A stretch of 64,000 bases of DNA from Bacteroidales bacterium (GTDB taxonomy: Bacteria > Bacteroidota > Bacteroidia > Bacteroidales > GCA-2748055): assembly GCA_029931975.1 (NCBI GenBank), contig JAOZQY010000014.1, positions 1-64,000 on the forward strand, given 5' to 3'. This document shows positions 35,290 to 42,684 of this stretch, in pieces (the first letter of the stretch is position 1; the number at the start of each line of letters is the position of its first letter). The notes under the pieces are model-generated. The model did not search any database and was not told the origin of the DNA. It was given only the letters and a program-made list of their open reading frames with translations. A program made the translations under genes and the position numbers.

Positions 35290-35303
35290 ATGACAACTAT
35301 CAT
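35290..35303. promoter_or_regulatory. FNR/CRP-like operator 2
   Basis: ATGACAACTATCAT differs from operator 1 at two positions (T to C in each half) and starts 17 bp downstream of it on the plus strand. A weaker second site for the same regulator is likely. Confidence 0.5.
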
Positions 35304-35339
35304 ATCAGCGCATGTTAATCAGCACTTAATTTAGGCTTC

Positions 35340-36026
35340 ATGGATCCAGGTTGTACATGTGAACTTTGTGAACTCAAGGAACTCTTCTTTCTGAACCTGA
35401 ATGCTGAAAATGCAAACTTGATATGTTCGGGTAAAATTGAAAAAACTTTCAGCCAGGGAGAGGTTATTCTAAAGGAAGGAACCATGATCCAGGAATTCAC
35501 CTACCTGAAAAGCGGCTTGGTGAAACTCTTCAGAAGGGATCCTTCAGGCAGGGAGCAGATTATCACCATTGCCAGACCCATGGATTATGTGAGCCTGCTA
35601 AGTGTGTTTTCCGGGAAACTATATAATTACTCCGTATCAGCCCTGGAAGACTCAGTGACCTGCAACCTGAAAATGGAAGATATCAGAACCCTGGCAAATT
35701 CGAATGGAAAACTGGCCTTTAACCTGCTCCAAAAAATGAGTGCCATTGCAGATACCATTATCCTGGAATCCCTGGAGATCCGGAAAAAGAATCTAAAAGG
35801 CAGGGTGGCTTACCTTTTGATCTATTTCTCACGGACCATTTTCTTTTCCGAAGAATTCGATCTCCCTCTAAGCAGGAAAGAAATGGCCGATTATGTGGGC
35901 ATGACCACCGAAAATGTGATCCGGACTTTAAGTGAGTTCCGCAAGGACGGTATTCTGAAGATTTATGGAAAAACAATCCAAATTGCCAATATGGACATGC
36001 TTCAATCCATATCAGATTTCGGATAA
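35340..36026 (+). CDS. Crp/Fnr-family transcriptional regulator
   Basis: 228 residues. A cyclic-nucleotide-binding-type beta-barrel (about 25-130: FSQGEVILKEGTMIQEFTYLKSGLVKLF, SGREQIITIARPMDYVSLL) precedes a winged-helix DNA-binding domain (about 150-220: LPLSRKEMADYVGMTTENVIRTLSEFRKDGILKI). The N terminus carries CTCELC (Cys5, 7, 10) and a further Cys29, which could hold an iron-sulfur cluster or act as thiol switches, but the spacing is not that of E. coli FNR. Divergent from the sqr operon with FNR-like palindromes in between, so it most likely controls sqr and itself in response to redox, oxygen or sulfur species. Confidence 0.9.
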   Translation: MDPGCTCELCELKELFFLNLNAENANLICSGKIEKTFSQGEVILKEGTMIQEFTYLKSGLVKLFRRDPSGREQIITIARPMDYVSLLSVFSGKLYNYSVSALEDSVTCNLKMEDIRTLANSNGKLAFNLLQKMSAIADTIILESLEIRKKNLKGRVAYLLIYFSRTIFFSEEFDLPLSRKEMADYVGMTTENVIRTLSEFRKDGILKIYGKTIQIANMDMLQSISDFG

Positions 36027-36136
36027 TCGCGGAAACCTTCTTCCAATATATACTGTTATATATTTGAGACCCATTTTCCAGAGCCCATTATTCATAGGCC
36101 TTTTAAAGAAAAAGCATACGATTTTTACGATTTTCC

Positions 36137-36168
36137 TTGACATTGGTATACTTTTTACTCTATATTTG
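36137..36168 (+). promoter_or_regulatory. Promoter of the TetR/ABC operon
   Basis: TTG (36137-36139), 21-nt spacer, TATATTTG (36161-36168), an exact TAnnTTTG. About 37 bases separate it from the regulator's ATG. Confidence 0.65.
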
Positions 36169-36201
36169 TACGTAATATGTTTTTTGTTACATATATCGTA
36201 C
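36168..36201. promoter_or_regulatory. Probable TetR autoregulatory operator
   Basis: Inverted repeat GTACGTAATATG / CATATATCGTAC (10 of 12 positions complementary) with a 10-nt spacer. It overlaps the transcription start region between the -7 box and the ATG at 36206, where a bound repressor would block transcription. Confidence 0.55.
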
Positions 36202-36205
36202 AGTT

Positions 36206-36796
36206 ATGAGTAATATGTCAAACCCGAAAAGGGAGCTGATCCTGAAGACAGGCAAAGAACTTTTCTGGAAGTTTGGGTTTAAGCGGGTGACAATTGAAGA
36301 GATCTGCAAGGAAGCCGGCATCAGTAAAATGACCTTCTACAAGTTTTTCTCCAACAAAATTAACCTGGTTCAAACCATCATGAATATAGTCATGCAGGAA
36401 TCCCTTGATCGCTACAATAAAATCATGGACAGCGATATCCCCTACCGCGAGAAGGTGGTGGGCATGATTCAGATGAAAAAAGACCAGATCAAGACCATGA
36501 GCAGTGAATTTTTCCGGGATTATGTTCAAAGTGACGATCCTGAATTGCTCAGCTACCTCGAAAAACTTACCCAGGATAATCTGCAAACCATCTCCAATGA
36601 CTTTAAGAAAGCACAGAATGAAGGTGATATCAGGAAGGACATGAAGATTGAGTTCCTCATGTATGTGATGAATCACCTGATAATCCTTGCCCAGGATGAT
36701 GCCTTACAGAATATGTATGATAATCCCCAGGACCTGGTAATGGAGATCACCAATTTTCTCTTTTATGGAATTCTGAACAGGGAAATACAAAAATGA
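36206..36796 (+). CDS. TetR/AcrR-family transcriptional regulator
   Basis: 196 residues. The N-terminal helix-turn-helix domain reads ILKTGKELFWKFGFKRVTIEEICKEAGISKMTFYKFFSNKINLV (about 10-55), a textbook TetR signature. The helical C-terminal domain (about 60-190) should bind the inducer, which cannot be guessed. Its stop overlaps the start of the barrel gene by 4 bp, so the regulator is the first gene of the export operon it presumably represses through the inverted repeat upstream. Confidence 0.93.
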   Translation: MSNMSNPKRELILKTGKELFWKFGFKRVTIEEICKEAGISKMTFYKFFSNKINLVQTIMNIVMQESLDRYNKIMDSDIPYREKVVGMIQMKKDQIKTMSSEFFRDYVQSDDPELLSYLEKLTQDNLQTISNDFKKAQNEGDIRKDMKIEFLMYVMNHLIILAQDDALQNMYDNPQDLVMEITNFLFYGILNREIQK

Positions 36797-37932
36797 AAGC
36801 AAGGATTACATATGCTTTACTGATATTCCTCTGCCTCTTGCTACCTGGACAGGTAATTGCCCAGTCCCTCGGTTTTAAGGGTCAGGCTATCGGGTGGACC
36901 ACGCTGAACCCTGCTGAACCTTTTCAGACTCAGTTTGGGCTCCGCTATATTCCCGAACTCTCCTTCACTCTTCCCGCAGGAAATTATACCATCGACGGCG
37001 AATTCTCCGCCAATATATGGGGAAGCGGCTTATACCAGGGCAACAGCATTAGCCTGGACGAACAGCTCTCTCCTTACCGCATGTGGATACGTTTTTCCAG
37101 TGACCAGTTTGAGTTACGGGCCGGACTGCAGAAAATAAATTTCGGATCGGCGCAGATGTTCCGCCCTTTGATGTGGTTCGACCGCATCGATCCCCGCGAC
37201 CCGCTTCAGCTTACCGATGGGGTCTATGGATTGCTTGCCCGGTATTACTTTCTTAACAATGCCAACATCTGGCTCTGGGGTCTCTATGGAGATGACAAAA
37301 TCAAGGGCTGGGAACTCATCCCCTCTCTTAAAAACAGCATCGAATATGGCGGCAGGCTTCAATTGCCTTTCTTTACTGGAGAAGTTGCCGCCACCTATCA
37401 CCACCGTACCGCTGATCCAACTGCGGTTCTTCCCGACTCAATCACCCTGGGGAACCATGCAGCTGAAAACCGGATAGCACTGGATACAAAGGTGGACCTG
37501 CTGGTAGGCCTCTGGGCCGAGGCATCTCTGACCCACCAGGATCTTAGTTTCACCGAACAGAAGTATAAAACCATGCTCAATGCGGGGATGGACTATACCT
37601 TTGGCATAGGCAGTGGAATAAATGTGATGGCAGAAGGCTTTGGCTATCTGCAGGGCGATCAAGCCTTTGGCGCAGATGAAAAGCTTGCATTCGGCCTGCT
37701 TTCGGCCACCTACCCGGTGAGCATCATTCACAGTGTAAATGCCATGATGTTTTACGATTTCACCAACAAGAACCTCTACAGATTTGTCAACTGGACTATG
37801 GCCTGGGACAGGTGGAGTTTTTATGTCATGGGATTCTGGAATCCGGAAACTTACACGCTGTATAACGTGGATCCCCGCACCTCCCTTTATGGGGGATGGG
37901 GCTTCCAGCTGATGGCAGTGTTTAATCATTGA
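36793..37932 (+). CDS. Outer membrane beta-barrel protein (porin-like)
   Basis: 379 residues. A signal peptide (LLIFLCLLLPGQVIAQ) is followed by a sequence rich in alternating hydrophobic/aromatic beta strands (FELRAGLQKINFGSAQMF, WSFYVMGFWNPETYTLYNV) ending in a strand with a terminal aromatic/His (GWGFQLMAVFNH). Segment RPLMWFDRIDPRDPLQLTDGVYGLLARYYF resembles DUF1302/porin-like barrels. No TonB plug. By position it is the outer-membrane part of the exporter encoded downstream. Confidence 0.82.
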   Translation: MKARITYALLIFLCLLLPGQVIAQSLGFKGQAIGWTTLNPAEPFQTQFGLRYIPELSFTLPAGNYTIDGEFSANIWGSGLYQGNSISLDEQLSPYRMWIRFSSDQFELRAGLQKINFGSAQMFRPLMWFDRIDPRDPLQLTDGVYGLLARYYFLNNANIWLWGLYGDDKIKGWELIPSLKNSIEYGGRLQLPFFTGEVAATYHHRTADPTAVLPDSITLGNHAAENRIALDTKVDLLVGLWAEASLTHQDLSFTEQKYKTMLNAGMDYTFGIGSGINVMAEGFGYLQGDQAFGADEKLAFGLLSATYPVSIIHSVNAMMFYDFTNKNLYRFVNWTMAWDRWSFYVMGFWNPETYTLYNVDPRTSLYGGWGFQLMAVFNH

Positions 37933-37971
37933 AATGAAAAAGAAATAAAGCATACCATAAAGAACAAAGCA

Positions 37972-38679
37972 ATGAAAAACGGCACAATCATTTCGATCGA
38001 CAAGCTGATCAAACAGTTCCCTGTTGGCAAGTCAAAATTCACAGCCTTGAATGGACTAACCCTCAACATTGAGAGGGGCGAGTTCATGGGCCTTGTGGGT
38101 CCCAGCGGATCGGGTAAAACCACCCTGCTCAATATCATCGGGTCTCTGGATACACCCTCCATGGGAACCGTGACCGTACTTGATCAGTCCATTTCATCCC
38201 TGAGCCACAAGCAATCGTCCAGACTGAGGAACAGGCACATCGGTTTCATCTTCCAGACCTATAATCTTCTTCCGGTTTATACGGTTTATGAGAATGTGGA
38301 ATTTGCCCTGCTCCTGCAGAAGCTTTCCGCCTCGGCAAGAAAAAAAGCCGTTATGGATGCCCTGGAGTGGGTGGGACTGACCGATAAAATCAAGTCAAAA
38401 CCTGCCATGCTATCGGGAGGTGAATGTCAGCGGGTAGCTATCGCCCGGTCCATGGTCAAAAGGCCCGATATTGTACTGGCCGACGAACCAACAGCGAACC
38501 TGGACTCGAAAAACTCCCATCATATCCTTCAGACCATGAAAAAGCTGAACAAGGAGCTGAATACTACTTTTATTTTTGCCACTCATGATGAAAAAGTGAT
38601 GCAATACCTGAATCGGAAAGTATCACTCGAGGACGGGCAGATCGTTAAGGATGAAGTAATTGAGAATTCCAAAAATTGA
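37972..38679 (+). CDS. MacB/LolD-type ABC transporter ATP-binding protein
   Basis: 235 residues. Walker A GPSGSGKTT, Q-loop FIFQTYNLLPVYTVYENVEFAL, signature LSGGECQRVAIARSMV, Walker B IVLADEPTANLDSKNS and the switch FATHDEKVMQYL. All match the LolD/MacB/FtsE group, which works with FtsX-like permeases on envelope substrates rather than on small-molecule uptake. 39 bp after the barrel gene and directly before two such permeases. Confidence 0.94.
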   Translation: MKNGTIISIDKLIKQFPVGKSKFTALNGLTLNIERGEFMGLVGPSGSGKTTLLNIIGSLDTPSMGTVTVLDQSISSLSHKQSSRLRNRHIGFIFQTYNLLPVYTVYENVEFALLLQKLSASARKKAVMDALEWVGLTDKIKSKPAMLSGGECQRVAIARSMVKRPDIVLADEPTANLDSKNSHHILQTMKKLNKELNTTFIFATHDEKVMQYLNRKVSLEDGQIVKDEVIENSKN

Positions 38680-38683
38680 AATC

Positions 38684-39856
38684 ATGCTCTCACTAAAACT
38701 GGCATTTAAAAATTTATTGGGTGCAGGTTTAAGAACCTGGCTCAATGTACTTGCCCTGTCATTCGCCTTTGTGCTCATTATCTTTTATAATGGAATGATC
38801 GATGGCTGGAACCGGCAGGCGCAACGGGATACTGCTGCATGGGAAACCGGTGAAGGACAATTCTGGCATCCGGCCTACGACAAATACGATCCTTTTACCA
38901 TCGAAGACGCTCATGCTCCCATGTCGGAGGATATCCTCAAAGAGGTAAACAACCATACGCTTGCACCGGTCCTGGTTTCGCAGGCAACTGCCTATCCCCA
39001 CGGCCGTGCCATAGGTGTGACTCTCAGGGGAATTGATCCGAACCAGGAAGTACTGGAGCTTCCCTCTTCGAAACTGCCACAATCAAATAGGACGGACTAT
39101 GCCATCATCGGAAAAAACATGGCCCGTTCAGCCAACCTGGAGGCAGGCGACAGGCTACTACTTCGCTGGAGAGATAAGAATGGCACCTTCGATGCCCGCG
39201 AAGTGGAAATTGCGGAGGTATTCAGATGTGATGTTCCAACAGTGGATAACGGCCAGGTATATATTGCTATTTCGACTCTCCAGGAAATGCTTGCCATGGA
39301 AAATGAGGCGACGCTGCTGGTAGCCGGTGAAGCATTTGAAATGCGTGAGCTTGAAGGTTGGGATTTTAAAGACAATGAATTTCTACTGGCAGATCTACAA
39401 CAAATCATCGACTCGAAAAAGGTCGGGGGATCCGTCCTCCAGGGTCTGTTATTAATCATCGCCCTGATTGCCATTTTTGACACCCAGGTACTCTCTATCT
39501 TTCGCAGGCAGAAAGAAATCGGCACCTACATTGCTCTCGGACTGACCCGGGCACAGGTGGTTGGCATATTTACCCTTGAAGGTGGTGCACATAGCATCCT
39601 GGCCATACTGCTGGGATCCGCCTATGGCATACCCCTGCTCCTCCTGCTAAATAGAAACGGGATCAGTATGGGCTATGCTGAGGATATGGCTTTCGACATT
39701 CCTTTGGCAGAAGTCATTTTCCCATATTACAGTTTGCGGCTGATTCTGATAACCGTCCTGATCGTGGTGATAACTGCAACCATAGTCTCTTACCTGCCTG
39801 CCAGGAAAATCTCAAAAATGAAACCTACTGATGCTTTAAAAGGAAAACTACAATGA
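38684..39856 (+). CDS. FtsX/LolC-like ABC transporter permease 1
   Basis: The ATG at 38684, five bases after the ATPase stop, is chosen over 38660. 390 residues: one N-terminal helix (LAFKNLLGAGLRTWLNVLALSFAFVLI), a large periplasmic MacB-like core domain (about 40-250), then three C-terminal helices with GLLLIIALIAIFDTQVLSIFRRQKEIGTYIALGLTRAQV, the cytoplasmic coupling segment of FtsX-like proteins. Overlaps permease 2 by 4 bp. Confidence 0.9.
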   Translation: MLSLKLAFKNLLGAGLRTWLNVLALSFAFVLIIFYNGMIDGWNRQAQRDTAAWETGEGQFWHPAYDKYDPFTIEDAHAPMSEDILKEVNNHTLAPVLVSQATAYPHGRAIGVTLRGIDPNQEVLELPSSKLPQSNRTDYAIIGKNMARSANLEAGDRLLLRWRDKNGTFDAREVEIAEVFRCDVPTVDNGQVYIAISTLQEMLAMENEATLLVAGEAFEMRELEGWDFKDNEFLLADLQQIIDSKKVGGSVLQGLLLIIALIAIFDTQVLSIFRRQKEIGTYIALGLTRAQVVGIFTLEGGAHSILAILLGSAYGIPLLLLLNRNGISMGYAEDMAFDIPLAEVIFPYYSLRLILITVLIVVITATIVSYLPARKISKMKPTDALKGKLQ

Positions 39857-41127
39857 TACGATTTCTGCTAAAAGGAATATTAAGGGATAGAAGCCGAAGC
39901 TTACTGCCGGTTATCGTAGTAGCCCTGGGTGTATTTCTAACTGTATTTATGAGTGGCTGGTTCCAGGGAATCATGGGAGACATGATCGATATGACTGCCC
40001 GCTTTTCGTCGGGTCATGTGAAAATAATGACCCGGGCCTATGCTGAAAATTCCGACCAGGCACCACTCGACCTGGCCCTGCTTGATGTTGCTGAATTGAC
40101 AGGGCAACTGAATGAAGAGTACCCCGATATGGAATGGGTCTCACGAATTCGTTCCGGAGGTTTACTGGACGTTCCTGATGAGAACGGAGAGACCAGGGGC
40201 CAGGGTCCGGCCATGGTAACGGCCATTGATCTGGTTTCACCTGACAGCAAAGAAGTGGATCGTTTGAATCTTTCAGATGCCATTGTGAAGGGAGAACTTC
40301 CAGACCAGTTAGGAGAGACTTTAATCAGTAACGATTTTGCCGAGAAATTTGAAGTGTCAGTTGGAGACAAGGTAACCCTCTTTGGTTCAACCATGTATGG
40401 GAGCATGATGTTCTACACCTTCACAGTTAGCGGGACCATTCGCTTCGGGAATACCCTGCTTGACAGGGGAGCCATTTTTATTGACATCAAAGATGCCCAG
40501 CTGGCCATGGATATGGAAGACGGCGCCACTGAGATCCTGGGTTATTTCAAAAACCAACCCTACATCGATGAAGAAGCAATGGCCCTGGCAACATCTTATA
40601 ATGAGAAATACAGCCTGGAAGAGGATGAATTTTCTCCCAAGATGATTCGTTTGGCTGAGGCCGCAGGAATGGCTGATTACCTGGCTATTGCTGAAAACAT
40701 GGTAAGCATGATGGTCTTCATATTCATTATTGCTATGTCCATCGTTCTATGGAATACCGGTTTGCTGGGCGGATTGCGTCGATACAGTGAGTTTGGTGTA
40801 CGACTGGCCCTGGGGGAAGAGAAGAAACATATCTACCGAACCACATTGTTGGAAGCCTTGCTGATAGGAATAATCGGATCGACCGTAGGTACCATCTTCG
40901 GACTGGCCCTGTCTTACCGCTTACAGGCTCATGGCATTGATTTTTCAGGTATGATGGATAATTTGGGAGTGATGATGCCCACTGTGTTCAGGGCAGTGGT
41001 TACTCCATCCATGTATGTAGTAGGCTTTATTCCCGGAGTACTAGCCACGGTATTTGGAAGCGCCCTGGCAGGTTATGCAATTTACAAACGAAAAACGGCC
41101 CGCTTGTTCCATGAGTTGGAAGTTTAA
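39853..41127 (+). CDS. FtsX/LolE-like ABC transporter permease 2
   Basis: 424 residues with the same four-helix layout: LKGILRDRSRSLLPVIVVALGVFLTVFMSGWFQGI at the N terminus, a periplasmic core domain (about 50-280), and C-terminal helices with MSIVLWNTGLLGGLRRYSEFGVRLALGEEKKHIY. The FSSGHVKIMTRAYAEN stretch resembles LolC/E-type permeases. Two different permeases with one ATPase is the LolCDE arrangement. Confidence 0.9.
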   Translation: MIRFLLKGILRDRSRSLLPVIVVALGVFLTVFMSGWFQGIMGDMIDMTARFSSGHVKIMTRAYAENSDQAPLDLALLDVAELTGQLNEEYPDMEWVSRIRSGGLLDVPDENGETRGQGPAMVTAIDLVSPDSKEVDRLNLSDAIVKGELPDQLGETLISNDFAEKFEVSVGDKVTLFGSTMYGSMMFYTFTVSGTIRFGNTLLDRGAIFIDIKDAQLAMDMEDGATEILGYFKNQPYIDEEAMALATSYNEKYSLEEDEFSPKMIRLAEAAGMADYLAIAENMVSMMVFIFIIAMSIVLWNTGLLGGLRRYSEFGVRLALGEEKKHIYRTTLLEALLIGIIGSTVGTIFGLALSYRLQAHGIDFSGMMDNLGVMMPTVFRAVVTPSMYVVGFIPGVLATVFGSALAGYAIYKRKTARLFHELEV

Positions 41128-41155
41128 TAGTGCTCAGTTTAAAAAAAGAAAAAAG

Positions 41156-41896
41156 ATGAAGATGAAAACAATACTCATATCCCTTCTGATAGCAAGTGCC
41201 ACAGTGGGACTGCTCGCTCAGGATGCAAAGGAGATCCTGGAAACCGTCGACCTTAATATGTCCTCAGAGAACCGGATTTTTGAATCAGATATGGTCATTC
41301 ATGGACGCAGGTCGAGCCGTACTATTACTTCTATATCATATTCAGTTGGAGACAAGCAGTCATTCACAGAATACCTGGCCCCTGCAAGGGAACAGGGAAC
41401 CAAGATGCTTAAACTGGAGAACAAGTTGTGGATCTACTCACCTTCCACCGACCGTACCATCCAGATCTCGGGTCATATGTTACGACAATCAGTAATGGGG
41501 TCCGATCTCTCCTATGAGGATATGATGGACGACCGGAAACTCACAGAAACCTATGACGCCACCATCGCCGGCCATGAGGACATAGGAGGTCGGGATACCT
41601 GGGTCCTTGATCTGAAAGCCATTGTGGATGATGTGCCCTATCACAGCCAAAAGATCTGGGTTGATAGCGAAAGGTTTGTCCCCCTCAAACAGGAGATGTT
41701 CGCCAAAAGCGGCCAGCTCCTGAAGCGCACGACCCTTTCGGATGTTCAAAAGGTCCAGGGACGTTGGTTCCCCATGACCATGGTCTACAAAGACATGCTG
41801 AAGGATGGGCAGGGAACTGAATTCCGATTAACAAGTGTTAAATTTGACCAGGAGATCCCGGACTACATGTTTACTAAAGCAGCATTAAAACAGTAA
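41156..41896 (+). CDS. LolA/outer-membrane-lipoprotein-sorting-like periplasmic protein
   Basis: Started at the ATG at 41156 (MKMKTILISLLIASATVGLLAQ); the ORF track opens inside the previous gene. 246 residues with a signal peptide. The mature part is a half-barrel of antiparallel strands: VDLNMSSENRIFESDMVIHGRRSSRTITSISYSVG, SFTEYLAPAREQGTKMLKLENKLWIYSPSTDRTIQIS, QSVMGSDLSYEDMM. This pattern belongs to the lipoprotein-sorting-protein family that carries lipids or lipoproteins across the periplasm. Last gene of the TetR operon and presumably the soluble carrier between permeases and the barrel. Confidence 0.88.
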   Translation: MKMKTILISLLIASATVGLLAQDAKEILETVDLNMSSENRIFESDMVIHGRRSSRTITSISYSVGDKQSFTEYLAPAREQGTKMLKLENKLWIYSPSTDRTIQISGHMLRQSVMGSDLSYEDMMDDRKLTETYDATIAGHEDIGGRDTWVLDLKAIVDDVPYHSQKIWVDSERFVPLKQEMFAKSGQLLKRTTLSDVQKVQGRWFPMTMVYKDMLKDGQGTEFRLTSVKFDQEIPDYMFTKAALKQ

Positions 41897-41975
41897 GCAG
41901 TATGAAACGAAGAAGCTTTTTATTACAAGTCATGGAAGCTTGATGAAGGAGAAAAGTTACAAAAAACCGGACATT

Positions 41976-42413
41976 TTAAAAAAGTGCCATCGCCACAGAA
42001 AACAGGATCAGGATCAGGGAGGTTCCAAAATAGAAAAGAGAAGCTCTGAATTTCCTGTATGAGCCTACAGATTTTTTAATAAATACCCGACCCAGTTGCG
42101 TCAGGAAAAGAGCAAAAATCATCAGGGCGATATGCTCTATGGCCCAGAATCTTAAAGATGCATCATTCTGGGTATCCGGCACCTCCCACAAGGGGCCTTC
42201 CAATGCAGAGCGAAGCAAATAATAAATCAGAGAGCCAAGGATCAGCTGGAAATAAAGCGCCACATTGAAGGCCAGGGATACCCCGGAATCATGTCTGCCA
42301 TACTCCCGTTTCCCAATCAGTCCTTGCGAAGACAATACAATGCATGCAATTCCGGCCAGAAGAGTGATGGAACTTATTAGGATGTGGATCTTAAAAGCAA
42401 ATGAATAAATCAT
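41976..42413 (-). CDS. Four-helix membrane protein of unknown function
   Basis: 145 residues with four predicted membrane helices (about 8-30, 45-68, 88-110, 122-143). Histidines lie near the helices (FKIHILISS, EYGRHDSG, AIEHIALMI), reminiscent of small heme- or quinone-interacting membrane proteins, but no motif is diagnostic. I do not recognise the family. Convergent with the LolA-like gene and divergent from asnA. Confidence 0.7.
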   Translation of the reverse strand: MIYSFAFKIHILISSITLLAGIACIVLSSQGLIGKREYGRHDSGVSLAFNVALYFQLILGSLIYYLLRSALEGPLWEVPDTQNDASLRFWAIEHIALMIFALFLTQLGRVFIKKSVGSYRKFRASLFYFGTSLILILFSVAMALF

Positions 42414-42426
42414 AAGAGTTGCAAAA

Positions 42427-42468
42427 TAAAAAAAACCATCCGGGTTTCAATTCAGATGGTTCTTTTTT
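42427..42468. terminator. Hairpin flanked by A- and T-tracts between divergent genes
   Basis: AACCATC / GATGGTT (7 bp) with a 14-nt loop, preceded by eight A and followed by C plus six T, so it looks like an intrinsic terminator in both directions. It lies upstream of both flanking starts (42413 minus, 42685 plus), an odd place for a terminator. It may end a short leader RNA or antisense transcript. The rest of 42469-42684 holds a tandem 11-bp repeat (GATTCTGAAGA, 42528-42549) and no gene I can support. Confidence 0.45.
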
Positions 42469-42684
42469 CCATTTAGCTATGTAAGTTATCTCTTGTCTGA
42501 TAACCTGACAAATCAAATGTAAGAAAGGATTCTGAAGAGATTCTGAAGATTTCAATCCGGCAAAACAATTTCAAGAAACCCACTGAGATTTACTGCAAAT
42601 AATATTACGATTTGAAATCATTTTGATTTGTGATATATAAATCTGTTATTTGTATGGACGTTTAACTATCAAATTGAAATATTT

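Noticed and set aside
35965-36213. 82-codon plus-strand ORF between the Crp/Fnr and TetR genes
   Set aside because: It overlaps the regulator's end and runs through the TetR promoter and operator; the hydrophobic stretch is translated AT-rich non-coding DNA.
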